From positions 558,001 through 622,000 of the forward strand of contig JAUIJL010000001.1 of the NCBI GenBank assembly GCA_030431255.1: 64,000 bases of DNA, read 5' to 3'. Positions 26,650 through 35,037 of the stretch are shown piece by piece (position 1 is the first letter of the stretch; every line of letters starts with the position of its first letter). The position numbers were made by a program, and so were the translations under genes. The stretch comes from Thermoanaerobaculia bacterium (GTDB taxonomy: Bacteria; Acidobacteriota; Thermoanaerobaculia; Multivoradales; J023). The notes below the pieces were generated by a model. It was not told the DNA's origin. It made no database searches and saw only the letters and a program-made list of their open reading frames with translations.

Positions 26650-26964
26650 TTACCAGCGGTCGCCGCCGCCACCGCCACGGTAGCCGCCGCGACCACCGCC
26701 ACCGCCGCCGCCGCCGCGATCGGTGCGGGGGCGGGCCTCGTTCACGTTCAGGGAACGTCCGCCCATGTCTTTGCCGTTGGTGGCTTGGATGGCCTCATCG
26801 GCACCGCTCGACATTTCGACGAAGCCGAAGCCCCGGGGGCGGCCCGTCTCGCGATCCGTGATGAGGCTGACCGATTCGACCTCACCGAATTCGCTGAACA
26901 TGTCGCGGACTTCGTCTTCGGTGGCGCTGAAAGGGAGATTTCCGACGTAGATTCGTTTTGTCAT
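26650..26964 (-). CDS. Glycine-rich RRM RNA-binding protein
   Basis: A 104-aa protein. The start is ATG 26964, with AAGGAAA upstream; the longer frame from 27021 adds sequence before the RRM that lacks any match. One RRM occupies residues 1-80: KRIYVGNLPF is RNP2 and GRPRGFGFVEM is RNP1, both with the aromatic residues that stack on RNA. The C-terminus is a Gly/Arg-rich tail (DRGGGGGGGG). This layout matches the small bacterial Rbp proteins often linked with cold or RNA handling. It acts in the cytoplasm on RNA; specific targets are unknown. Confidence 0.95.
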   Translation of the reverse strand: MTKRIYVGNLPFSATEDEVRDMFSEFGEVESVSLITDRETGRPRGFGFVEMSSGADEAIQATNGKDMGGRSLNVNEARPRTDRGGGGGGGGRGGYRGGGGGDRW

Positions 26965-27486
26965 TTTCTTCAGTTTCCTTACCCCAACGGGGCTGATCGT
27001 CTTGCCCCGGTCTGGGGTCAATCATTGCTTTGATCCTGGCCCGATGCCGGGATTCTTAGTTTTTCCAGGATCTCGCAGAGCACTAGCCCCGACCTGATGA
27101 GGTTCTGGAGTTGCTGGAGGCGTCCTGATCTCGTCAGGGATTCGAGGCAGCTTTTTCGAGGCGTCGCCTGGGTACGCGGCGCGGACCCAATGGCTCTCTT
27201 CGAGAGAAAACAGAGGTTGTCCTGCTTGGCTAAAGGGTAGCTCAAGCGAGGATGGATGCATAGCCGAGACGGGTTCGGGCCCGTAGCCAAGTGATGCTTC
27301 GCAACTGCAGAGAGTCGCTGAATCGGGGAGTGGTGGGAATCGGGTCGAGATACCCCGGACCAAAAGATTGCGGCGGCGTTGGGTTCAGCGGTGTTCAATA
27401 TGGTCTCGGCTGCCCGTGGAAACCCTGCGGATTCAACTAGTTAGCGAAGTCTGGAGTAGAGCTGAAAAGAGGGGAGAGGAGGCGAG
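26965..27486. other. Intergenic region upstream of the RRM gene
   Basis: About 520 bases between the RRM gene and tRNA-Gln, both on the minus strand. ORFs here lack RBS and protein-like composition. A long 5' leader for the RRM gene is possible, but I recognise no known RNA motif. Confidence 0.4.
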
Positions 27487-27560
27487 TGGTTCCGGGACTA
27501 GGATTCGAACCTAGATAAGCAGCTCCAAAGGCTGCCGTCCTGCCATTGAACGATCCCGGA
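27487..27560 (-). tRNA. tRNA-Gln (anticodon TTG)
   Basis: On the minus strand it begins TCCGGGA and pairs with TCCCGGA at the 3' end, followed by discriminator A and an encoded CCA. The anticodon arm has stem GCAGC/GCTGC with loop CTTTGGA, so the anticodon is TTG. The T-arm GGTTCGAATCC is canonical. Confidence 0.97.
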
Positions 27561-27708
27561 ACAGGAAGCGGGATTGTAAACCATGAGGCTCGACTTGCCA
27601 AGGGTTGGGCTCGGGAACTTCTGAGGCGACTGGTCAGAATTCGATTGAGACCCTCCCCGGCCGATGGTTGGGCCGAGCTCCTCACCCACTTGAGCTAAGA
27701 TGGGGGAT

Positions 27709-28419
27709 ATGGACGATTACCCTGCGGCCCATTCCATGGACTCGACCTGGTTCGCGGTCGACGAGGACGGCCACATCGCGGCCTTCGATACCGGCGAAGA
27801 TGGCCATATTCCCGAAGGTTTTCCCGTTTGGGCGGATCCCTGGAATGAAGAGCTGATTGCAAGAACCCTATTGGCGAGGGCACAAACCGATGAGAGGTTT
27901 CGTGAGCTCCGGGGGTATTCCGTGCAGGAATTGGTGCGCCTTCTGCAGGAAGGTGATGCCTATGAGATCTCTGTGGCTTTGATGCGTTCCCTCGGTATTT
28001 GGGTGTATGAATTTTGCGGTTGGATTTATGCGCGTTCCGGTTCAGTTCCTGAGCCGGCTCGCCTCGGCGACCTCTGCGAGGAGTCGCAGCAATGGCTCAA
28101 AGATGCCCGAATTCCGGTAAGTTTTCAGAAATCCCGAGTGCTGGCTCCTGGGGAGTATTTTCCGGTGAGTGGCTGGAGAGGTGAGCATTGGTTGGATTGG
28201 GAAGGGCATTTGAGGGAACAACCGGAGGAAGAGCCGCAGGAGCTCAGTGCCGCCGAAGCCAAGAGACACCGGCAATTCCAGAACGACGTAGAGAAATGGC
28301 TGATCTCAGCGGAGGCACGGCCACTGATTCCGAATGAGCTCCTTCCAGAGGTGGTGGCGGAGCTGCTCACCGGATCTTCGGAGCATCGACCGGATTGGTG
28401 GAGGCAATTTGAGTATTGA
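27709..28419 (+). CDS. Unknown protein with a WFAVDEDGHIAAFDTGE motif
   Basis: A 236-aa protein. ATG 27709 is preferred over ATG 27700 because the decayed copy downstream starts with the matching residues (MNDYPAAHSM). The N-terminus STWFAVDEDGHIAAFDTGED is a motif I have seen near the start of various uncharacterised bacterial proteins. The middle contains SLGIWVYEFCGWIYAR and APGEYFPVSGW. The C-terminal quarter is Glu-rich and helical. There is no signal peptide. The function is unknown. A tandem, inactivated copy follows directly at 28473. Confidence 0.75.
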   Translation: MDDYPAAHSMDSTWFAVDEDGHIAAFDTGEDGHIPEGFPVWADPWNEELIARTLLARAQTDERFRELRGYSVQELVRLLQEGDAYEISVALMRSLGIWVYEFCGWIYARSGSVPEPARLGDLCEESQQWLKDARIPVSFQKSRVLAPGEYFPVSGWRGEHWLDWEGHLREQPEEEPQELSAAEAKRHRQFQNDVEKWLISAEARPLIPNELLPEVVAELLTGSSEHRPDWWRQFEY

Positions 28420-28472
28420 GAAGAAATTGACGGCAGATTGACGATTGCCGTTGACCGAAAGGTATGCAGCTC

Positions 28473-29005
28473 ATGAACGACTATCCCGCGGCCCATTCCA
28501 TGGACTCGACCTGATTCGCGGTCGACGAGGACGGCCACATCGCGGTTTTCGATACCGACGAAGACAGACAGCTGCCGTTGGGCTTTCCCGCCTGTGGTGA
28601 GGCTATGGAGGGCTCCGAAGAGGTCTTTGAGGATTTCGAGCTGTTGGCCGAGGTGCTTTGGATGCGGGCGGCTTCCGATCCTCGGCTTCGCGACTTACTT
28701 CCCGGTTCATTGGAAGAGTTGAGCCGTATTGTTGAGGACCGGGTCTATTGGGATCTAAAGGATACTCTCTTGCGATCCGTGGGGATCTGGACCTATGACT
28801 TTACGGGCTGGGTCTATGGACGGGTGGGCCTGTGCGCGATCCGATCCGCCTGGAAGAGCTCAACGAGGATACCCAGATTCGTTTACTGGATGGCATGTTG
28901 CCTGTGCGCTTTCGAGATTGCGTTCAGCTGGCCCCAGGTGAGTTTGTGCCGGTGAGCGGTTGGAACGGCTGTTGGTTCGATTCCCAAGGGGTTGCCCATC
29001 CTCTC
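28473..29005 (+). pseudogene. Decayed tandem copy of the 27709 gene
   Basis: From ATG 28473 the translation matches the upstream gene (MNDYPAAHSMDST), but codon 14 is TGA (28512) where the intact copy has TGG. The same frame continues FAVDEDGHIAVFDTDED and later SVGIWTYDFTGWVYG. Near 28820 the match moves to another frame: IRLEELNEDTQIRLLDG, then QLAPGEFVPVSGWNG. So there is one stop and one frameshift. DNA identity is high at the 5' end (shared stretch around CATTCCATGGACTCGACCTG) and lower later. The terminator of the next gene on the opposite strand lies just past its end. Confidence 0.85.
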
Positions 29006-29024
29006 CGCCGCAACAGGTGGCCAC

Positions 29025-29056
29025 GAAAAAAGAAGGCGCCCCCGAAGGACGCCTTC
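29025..29056 (-). terminator. Intrinsic terminator of the discoidin-like protein gene
   Basis: On the minus strand AAGGCGTCC-TTCG-GGGGCGCCTT runs into TCTTTTTT. It lies about 40 bases after the stop at 29093. Confidence 0.8.
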
Positions 29057-29092
29057 CCGAGAGCATCGACGGGTCAACCGTCGGTGCTCAGC

Positions 29093-30391
29093 TCATTCAA
29101 GCACCGGGCAGATCCGTCCGCCGCAGTCGTCACAGAATAGGGTTTTGATGGCGGAGTCCGTGGCACCGGCGTTGTCGGTGACGGTCACGGAGATCCGATT
29201 CAGGCTGCCGGTGCAACTGTTGATGTACACGTCGGCGGAATCGCCGGAGGATTGCATGAAACCGTCACCCACGTAGCTCCAGTTGTACAGGTACGGGGTG
29301 GAGCCGCCGGAGGTGGAGGCGAAGCAAGCGTGTTGGTCGCCGGCCGACGTGCTGAGGCATTGCAGGTTGACGTTCAGCGGGCTGCTGGTGGTGCCCTGGC
29401 AGCCACGGAACTGGACGTCGTGCAGGGAGATCACTACCACGCCGGCACGGGAGTCGTTGTCGTCGGTGATGCGGAGACGGTAGCGGCTGAAGTAGCCCGG
29501 GGTCGACACGTTGTAGGTGCGCGGCGTGCCGCTCACCCAGCCGGTTTGGTTGGTGCGGGTGTCGACGGTGATCCAGCTCGAGCCGTTCCAGCCTTGGAGC
29601 TTGAAATCCTTGGGCGCACGGCTGGTCAGGCTACCGTTGGTGTTGCGCAGGGTGTATTGGGTCACGAGGCGGTTGCTACCGAAGTTGTAGGAGATCCAGG
29701 CCGGGGTTTCCCAGGTTTCGGAAATCCACATGGAAGAGCCGCTGAGGCCCGAATCGAAGGCTTTCCAGGCCGGGTAAGAAGAGCTGTAGGTTCCCGAGGT
29801 GGTGACGTTCAGGGATGAGCCGGACAGGGTCGGCACCTGATCGACGGTCGACGAGCAGCCGCAGGTCTGGAATTGCAAATCGCCGATCGAGATAACCACG
29901 ATACCGCTACGGCTGTCGTTGTCGTCGGTGATGTGAAGGCGATATTTCGAGTAGCTGCCCGGGGTCTGGACCTGATAGGTCCGCGCCACACCGCTGGTCC
30001 AGCCGGTTTGATTGGTGCGGGTGTCGACCGTGGTCCAGGATGAGCCGTTCCAGCCCTGGAGCTTGAAATCCTTGGGCGCGCGGCTGGTCAAGCTGCTGCC
30101 GTTGGTGTTGGTGATCGAGTAGCGGTTGATCACCCGATTCGAGCCGAAGTTATAGGAGATCCAGGCCGGAGTCTCCCAAGTTTCGGAAATCCACATGGAC
30201 GAGCCGGTCACCGCCGAATCGAAGGCCTTCCAGGCCGGGTAGCTGGAGGAATAAACGCCGGACGTAGCCACGGCGGAGGTGTTGCCGGTCAAAGTCGGCA
30301 CCTGATCGGTGCAGGTATCGGCCAATACGGGCGTGGAAGCCAATAATAAAGCGCTGATAAAAAGGCTAGGAAGCACGAGTTTGTGCAGCAT
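29093..30391 (-). CDS. Exported protein with two discoidin (F5/8C)-like domains
   Basis: A 432-aa protein, ATG 30391 with AGGAG six bases upstream, signal peptide LPSLFISALLLASTPVLA. Two near-identical domains of about 150 residues follow, each with YPAWKAFDS, SSMWISETWETPAWISYNFG, APKDFKLQGWNGSSW and YRLHITDDNDSR. This is the F5/8 type C (discoidin) pattern of a galactose-binding-like fold. A C-terminal 90-residue beta domain (YLYNWSYVGDG...ISVTVTDNAGATDS) is PKD-like and ends with a Cys cluster. It probably binds carbohydrate outside the cell. No catalytic module is seen. The high identity of the two domains points to internal duplication. Confidence 0.88.
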   Translation of the reverse strand: MLHKLVLPSLFISALLLASTPVLADTCTDQVPTLTGNTSAVATSGVYSSSYPAWKAFDSAVTGSSMWISETWETPAWISYNFGSNRVINRYSITNTNGSSLTSRAPKDFKLQGWNGSSWTTVDTRTNQTGWTSGVARTYQVQTPGSYSKYRLHITDDNDSRSGIVVISIGDLQFQTCGCSSTVDQVPTLSGSSLNVTTSGTYSSSYPAWKAFDSGLSGSSMWISETWETPAWISYNFGSNRLVTQYTLRNTNGSLTSRAPKDFKLQGWNGSSWITVDTRTNQTGWVSGTPRTYNVSTPGYFSRYRLRITDDNDSRAGVVVISLHDVQFRGCQGTTSSPLNVNLQCLSTSAGDQHACFASTSGGSTPYLYNWSYVGDGFMQSSGDSADVYINSCTGSLNRISVTVTDNAGATDSAIKTLFCDDCGGRICPVLE

Positions 30392-30915
30392 GAAAACTCC
30401 TGAAGAAACTTGGATTGGGGTTGTCTGTCTTGGGGTTCAAGTCGCGAGGGTTGAATTCGCCTTCGGCAGCCCCCTCGCGTGAGCGGAGTGTTTCATCTGC
30501 GGATGTGCATGTGCAATACTGTATAGTTGCATTGGGTGTAATAGCTAAAGTTTAAAGTCTCTAATAGATGGGGGATTAGCCGGATTTTCCGCCATGAACA
30601 GGTCAAATAGCATAAAAGTCGCGAGCGGCGTCAATGTCTTGGTTAAGAAAAGCCGTTTGCCGTCCGCGACCGCTATCTTTCGGCAGGACCGAGACAGGCG
30701 CACGGGCATCGAAGCTCGCCGATTGTCGGTAGGCCGGGAGCGCGCCGAACCGCGAAAGGCCGCTCCGGCTTGGGGCGGCCTTTCGCTTATTCGTTCGAGG
30801 TGGGTTCGACAAAAAAAACGCTTCGCAATTTCGAATGAATCGAGCCCTGAAGCTTATGGGGAGCTATGAAACATCATCGGGAGAGGAACATGACTAGGTA
30901 TGGGCAATGGATCGA
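30392..30915. other. Intergenic region holding a 208-bp repeat copy
   Basis: About 520 bases. The left part (30400-30600) is A/T-rich and probably holds the leftward promoter of the discoidin-like gene. The right part is repeat copy A (30698-30905). No intact gene is present; the plus-strand frame at 30866 is only the first 13 codons of a broken copy of the gene at 40401. Confidence 0.6.
30698..30905 (+). repeat. 208-bp direct repeat, copy A
   Basis: This segment matches 40233-40440 over its full length at roughly 85-90 % by eye, in the same orientation, with abrupt ends on both sides. It encodes the last codons of a protease-like C-terminus (ARASKLADCR then stop), a hairpin GGCCGCTCC...GGGGCGGCC, and the first 13 codons of a membrane protein gene (MKHHRERNMTRYG). 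Immediately afterwards the sequence changes to the 3' end of the opposing gene at 30916. Confidence 0.85.
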
Positions 30916-32961
30916 TCAGCGGATCGAGAATTCGAAATCGCTCCAATCCCACATGACGAATCTCTCGCCGTCCCACGCCGCGACGCTGATACGCCCGTTG
31001 TTGGTCCGCTCTTTGGGAACCTCCCAGGTGAAGCTGCGGGCGGTCGGAGGCAGGAACGGGGAGATGGCTTCCACCGACCGGCCATCGTCGTAGAAGACCA
31101 CGATCGACGTGTTGGGTGGCACCTGGGTGGCATCCCACTGCACCTGATGGGTGGAGCCGATGGTGATCTCGTCCGGACCGTTGGGGAAGACCACGCCGAC
31201 CGTCGGACACGGGTTTTCGCCGTTGCCGCTGATCGCTTTGATGCGAGTGCGCCACTCGTCGTTGTTGCCGGCGTATTCAATCGCTCCCCACAGGTGGCCG
31301 CATTGCCAATCGTAGGACGCACCGCTGTAGTCGCCCCAACGGTTACGGCCCTTGCTGTCGAGATTCTCGTATTCGTCCCAACCCATCTGGTAGAGATAGT
31401 TGGCGCCTCCGCTGCCCGCCGGCTGTTGGTCGTAGACCTTGTATCCGGCGGACGGGTGATAACCCTCGGGATCGCTGGTGTAGGTGTAGAAGACCGCGAT
31501 GTTGTTGTCCGGCGACCAGCCGCGCAAGGCGAGGGCCGGGTACATGTAATAGCGGCCCGCCCCGGGGTTCAGCAGGTGCGACCAGAGGATGTTGCGGGTG
31601 TCGACGCTCACCCGATAAGTGCGCAGCCCTCCGCGGGTGCCGTCGTCGTTGACGTCGGTGGACAGGCTGAAGAACACGCTGCGATTGGCGTAGATGGCGT
31701 TGCCCACCGATGCCTTGCCGCCGTCCAAATCGTCCACGGCGCCCGGCTGGTTGACGTTGCCGCCGAGGGCGTCGTAGTCGTCGATATCCACCTCGTAGCG
31801 GGAGAGAAAGAGTCCCGCGCCGCTGTGGCGATCACCGACGATCCGCCAGAGCAGGGCTTCGCTGCCGGAGTATTGGTGGGTGTTGACCAAAAACGTCGCC
31901 TCGTCGAAGGCCGCGGTGTGGGCGTGGGCGACCTCTGGGCTGCGAGCCCAGCTGCCGTCGGACCACTCCAAATTGCGCCACACCCAATTGTTGGCCGGAC
32001 CGCCGCTGAACACCTGGGGCGAGATGGCCCAAAGCTTCGACAGGGACGAGGCGCCACTACCGCTCCAACCGTACATATTGCCGGTCACGTAGACACCGTA
32101 GGGGTCGGCACCGATGGAAGCGAAGTCGAGCCAACGGTCTTGGTCCCCCAGGGACTCGGCATTGAACGACCAATACCACCAATCCCCGAGCGCGTTGGGA
32201 CTCTGAGAGATCGCCACATAGAAGCGGCTTTCCTCCGTGTTGGTATTTCGCGCCAACACCAACATGGCGAATTTGTTGTGGAAGGGGCTCCAGACGATCT
32301 TCGGATCGAAGAGGGTGAGGTTCGGAGAGCCGAAGAAGGAGTCGAAGCTACGGTAGCCCTGCGCTTCGGTGCCGAGCTTGTTGTAGACGGCCAACCCGCT
32401 ATTGACGGCTTCCACCACGTGTTGGCTACCCACGGCCATCACCGTGTCCGGTGGGATCCAACCCGTGTGTTCGATACCGTCGAATTCGCGGATGTGGTCT
32501 CCGGGAGTCAGCGCCGCTTTGCTCAAATTCAAAAGCAGCGAATCGCCGCCGTTCTCCGGCTCCAGCACCGGAGGCGGCGAGACTTCCCAACGATTCAACG
32601 GATCTTGAGACTTCAACCGTGGCGGCTCCAACGTTACCTCGTCATCGCCTTGGATGTGGGATCGGGTTTGGGACGCGGGAATCGGCTCGGGCTCGGGCAG
32701 GGTGATCACCCGGGTGATCCGAGGCTCGTCGCCGGGAAAACCCACCGGAGGCTCTGGATGCTTCGGCCATTCCGGCGGCGGAAATGATGGGGGATCCTCC
32801 TGAAAAAGCTCGGGAGCCACGGTCGGAGCCGGATCCGCCGGTGGAGACGGCACGTCCGCGGGACCCTGGCCGAAGGCCGGTAGGGTAAGGCTGACCAGCA
32901 AGGCGGCAGCTGTCCAGGTGTGAAGGCTCTTCGGGGTCGGGATCATTCGTTTGTATTTCAT
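30916..32961 (-). CDS. Exported propeller-like protein with C-terminal Kre9/KNH-like domain
   Basis: A 681-aa protein, ATG 32961, with AAGGAA supplied by the adjacent tandem repeat. The signal peptide (AAALLVSLTLPAFG) is followed by a Pro-rich linker of about 70 residues. Residues 150-560 are Trp/Asp-rich and look like an exported beta-propeller or hydrolase-like scaffold (GWIPPDTVMAVGSQHVVEAV, FDPKIVWSPFHNKFAMLVLA). Residues 590-681 resemble the Ser-Thr-rich Kre9/KNH-type beta domain (VVFPNGPDEITIGSTHQVQW...GRISVAAWDG). No catalytic residues can be assigned. It probably acts outside the cell. Confidence 0.82.
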   Translation of the reverse strand: MKYKRMIPTPKSLHTWTAAALLVSLTLPAFGQGPADVPSPPADPAPTVAPELFQEDPPSFPPPEWPKHPEPPVGFPGDEPRITRVITLPEPEPIPASQTRSHIQGDDEVTLEPPRLKSQDPLNRWEVSPPPVLEPENGGDSLLLNLSKAALTPGDHIREFDGIEHTGWIPPDTVMAVGSQHVVEAVNSGLAVYNKLGTEAQGYRSFDSFFGSPNLTLFDPKIVWSPFHNKFAMLVLARNTNTEESRFYVAISQSPNALGDWWYWSFNAESLGDQDRWLDFASIGADPYGVYVTGNMYGWSGSGASSLSKLWAISPQVFSGGPANNWVWRNLEWSDGSWARSPEVAHAHTAAFDEATFLVNTHQYSGSEALLWRIVGDRHSGAGLFLSRYEVDIDDYDALGGNVNQPGAVDDLDGGKASVGNAIYANRSVFFSLSTDVNDDGTRGGLRTYRVSVDTRNILWSHLLNPGAGRYYMYPALALRGWSPDNNIAVFYTYTSDPEGYHPSAGYKVYDQQPAGSGGANYLYQMGWDEYENLDSKGRNRWGDYSGASYDWQCGHLWGAIEYAGNNDEWRTRIKAISGNGENPCPTVGVVFPNGPDEITIGSTHQVQWDATQVPPNTSIVVFYDDGRSVEAISPFLPPTARSFTWEVPKERTNNGRISVAAWDGERFVMWDWSDFEFSIR

Positions 32962-32971
32962 GGTTTGGGTT

Positions 32972-33046
32972 CCTTGATGTCACGGTTCTTGATGTCACGG
33001 TTCTTGATGTCACGGTGCTTGATGTCACGGTGCTTGATGTCAAAGG
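32972..33046 (-). repeat. 15-bp tandem repeat in the 5' leader of the propeller-like gene
   Basis: Five copies of a 15-base unit (plus strand CTTGATGTCACGGTT with a T/G change at the last position) end 10 bases before the ATG at 32961. In the copy nearest the start the sequence becomes AAGGAACC, which supplies the likely Shine-Dalgarno site. Confidence 0.85.
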
Positions 33047-33094
33047 TGTTGAGTCTCTGAGGTCGAGCTTTGTGAGGTCTGAGCTCGAGGGGCT

Positions 33095-33958
33095 TCAGTC
33101 GGTGCTGTGATGAGATGCATCGAAGCCCAAGGCTGTCGGAGATCCCGGCAGCCCTGGTGAAACGGTGATCGATCGCACCCTCGCTGGGCGCGCCAGGCGG
33201 CCCGACTTGGCCACCGGGTTGCTCAGAGGTGCCACGGAGAGTTCCACCAAGAGGTCGAGGCCTTGGGTCACCCGTCCGATCACCATCCAGCGGCCGGTCT
33301 TGAGAGGACGGTCGCCGAGGGAGAACACCAATCGCGGCTCGGCATGCTCGGGGGACGCCGGGCGAAGCAGCACCGAGCCCCGCTCTACCGGTCGGGACGC
33401 CAGCCCTTCTTGAAAGACGACGCCGAATCCTTGGAAGAGCTGCTTGCGATCGAGGCCGAGCAGAAAATCCGGCTTGCGCTCGGCGCGCCAGACTTCGATC
33501 CACTGACGAAACGTTTCCGTCGGCGGCGATTGTTTGTTCTTCAGGTGCACCGCCATGAGCTCGTCCTGAACCACGTTCATGGCCGCGCCACGATCGAGGA
33601 TCACTTGTCGATCGAGCCCTAGACTGTCGGCGTCGATTTCCATGGGCACGGGCGGATTAGCGAGCCGCGGAATCTCTGAGCTGATCACTCGGCTACGGGG
33701 GAAGACCTCCCACAAGCTCAGATCGGTCCAGTCGTCCGCCGACAGGGCCAACAAACGCCGGGTCGCTTCCGGCGCCGCATCGGTGAAGAGCTCGATTTCG
33801 ATCTCTCCGCCGTCGGTCAGCAGCCGAAGCTTGGGGTAGGGCTCACTGGTCAATTCCGGCCCGGACGCACCGACGACGGTGGTCGGGCCCAAAAGCACGG
33901 CGGAACACAAGATAAAAGCCGCGGCCAGATGGCTCGGTTTAGAGGTTTTGGGAATCAT
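33095..33958 (-). CDS. Exported degenerate cyclophilin-like protein
   Basis: A 287-aa protein, ATG 33958 with GGAGG upstream, signal peptide LAAAFILCSAVLLGPTTVVGA. The start of the mature part (KLRLLTDGGEIEIELFTDAAPEATRRLLAL) and the end (VFSLGDRPLKTGRWMVIGRVTQGLDLLVEL) resemble cyclophilin-type peptidyl-prolyl isomerases. The active-site block normally reading FHR...F..QGG appears as LWEVFPRSRVISSEIP, so catalysis by the usual residues is doubtful. An insertion of about 110 residues separates the two parts. It is probably an extracytoplasmic folding or binding protein. It is followed by the tandem repeat and the propeller-like gene on the same strand. Confidence 0.65.
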   Translation of the reverse strand: MIPKTSKPSHLAAAFILCSAVLLGPTTVVGASGPELTSEPYPKLRLLTDGGEIEIELFTDAAPEATRRLLALSADDWTDLSLWEVFPRSRVISSEIPRLANPPVPMEIDADSLGLDRQVILDRGAAMNVVQDELMAVHLKNKQSPPTETFRQWIEVWRAERKPDFLLGLDRKQLFQGFGVVFQEGLASRPVERGSVLLRPASPEHAEPRLVFSLGDRPLKTGRWMVIGRVTQGLDLLVELSVAPLSNPVAKSGRLARPARVRSITVSPGLPGSPTALGFDASHHSTD

Positions 33959-34401
33959 GAAGCTGCCTCCGTTGTGGGCGGACTAGGCTCCACCGGCGCC
34001 AATTCGCGGTCACCGGCGGGTCCATTGCCCGTTCACTTCCAAAGCGCAGCGCCCGGAAGATCTCCATCAAGAAAACGGAGGCAGGGTCGGCTCTTTCAAC
34101 GAGATCGGCGATTCCAATTCATCGGGAAGCCGCCGTTTAGGGGCATTGAAGCGTGGGTGCGTTGGCGCGGGCGGGGGCAAGCCCCGCCCCTACGACCGGA
34201 GGTGTCGACGGGAGGCCGTTTCGGGGCACCGAGCCGCATGGGCGCCAGCCGGGATCGCTATCTTTCGGCGGGGCCGCGACGGGCGTCAGTGCTCATAGTC
34301 GCGCCATCGGCTCTGAACGCCAGCAGCGCCAAGGATGGCAAGGGCTGAAGCGAGGAGCCATGCCTTGGGTGAGGTGAGCCGAGTTTGCGCAGATGGCCGG
34401 A
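33959..34401. other. Intergenic region with dispersed repeat fragments
   Basis: About 440 bases with no supported gene. It contains a REP-like hairpin at 34169-34190 and, at 34256-34284, a 28-base match to the sequence immediately left of 208-bp repeat copy A (CGCTATCTTTCGGC followed by a similar GGNCCG.GAC.GG). Confidence 0.55.
34169..34190. repeat. REP-like GC-rich hairpin
   Basis: GGGCGGGGGC-AA-GCCCCGCCCC forms an almost perfect stem and is followed by TACG. It is the kind of palindrome often dispersed between genes. Confidence 0.5.
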
Positions 34402-34974
34402 TTAGGGAGTGCAGGAGTACCTCAGAATGGGCCCTTTGAGCTCGTCGCGATACTCTAGAATGACCAGCGTCAGCTTAGAATTCTCGGATTCGTATGATTT
34501 GAGCTCGCCTGGTTTTGATGACCACATACCCCGGCTTTCTTTTGGAGTGGCGACTCGGAACCAAGACTTCTTGCGGGTTTGAAGGTAGTAGGTCAGCAGA
34601 AACTCTCCGTCGCAGAGAAGCTGTACTTTGTCCAGTGGAGGCACAAACGGGGATCTTTCTGCTTTGTAGGAAACCAAGGTTCCGTCCGTGAGGGTCTTGG
34701 TGAGATTTGTCCGAGCCTCGACCAAAGTCTGCTCATCACCCCGACTGGCCGCCACAACGAGGTTGGAAACAGGGGTGAGCAAGTTTTGGGCCGCTTCTTG
34801 TTCTTCCTGATCGAGGCTTGAGATGATGGCTTCGATGGAGTTTTGAACCTCGACCACTACTCCGTCAGAGCTGGAGGCCGAAGTGCTCTGGCCGATTTGA
34901 TAGCCGGCAACTCCAATTCCAATGACAGAGGCGAGGCTGGCGACTGTGGCAAGGAAAGTCTTAAATTTGTTCAT
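34402..34974 (-). CDS. Small membrane-anchored or exported protein, unknown
   Basis: A 190-aa protein with an N-terminal hydrophobic segment (FLATVASLASVIGIGVAGYQIG) acting as signal or anchor. A helical, acidic stretch follows (EVQNSIEAIISSLDQEEQEAAQNLL), then a beta-rich C-terminal part (LLCDGEFLLTYYLQTRKKSWFRV). The RBS is weak. It lies 63 bases downstream of the 265-aa exported protein on the same strand, with a perfect 22-bp direct duplication in between. I do not recognise the family. Confidence 0.6.
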   Translation of the reverse strand: MNKFKTFLATVASLASVIGIGVAGYQIGQSTSASSSDGVVVEVQNSIEAIISSLDQEEQEAAQNLLTPVSNLVVAASRGDEQTLVEARTNLTKTLTDGTLVSYKAERSPFVPPLDKVQLLCDGEFLLTYYLQTRKKSWFRVATPKESRGMWSSKPGELKSYESENSKLTLVILEYRDELKGPILRYSCTP

Positions 34975-34993
34975 GAAAGTCAGGAGTAGTTAA

Positions 34994-35037
34994 GTTCTGT
35001 GAAGCTCAGGGATTTGTTCTGTGAAGCTCAGGGATTT
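34994..35037. repeat. Perfect 22-bp direct duplication
   Basis: GTTCTGTGAAGCTCAGGGAT followed by TT occurs twice back to back, between the start of the 34402 gene and the stop of the 35038 gene. Confidence 0.95.

Noticed and set aside
27018-27398. Minus-strand ORF of 126 codons upstream of the RRM gene
   Set aside because: There is no SD or domain, and the composition is unlike the real genes here; left as intergenic.
27437-27689. Minus-strand ORFs over the tRNA-Gln gene
   Set aside because: They run through a well-formed tRNA and have no RBS or protein-like composition.
30907-32787. 626-codon plus-strand frame opposite the propeller-like gene
   Set aside because: It is an antisense shadow; the minus strand has a signal peptide and domain pattern.
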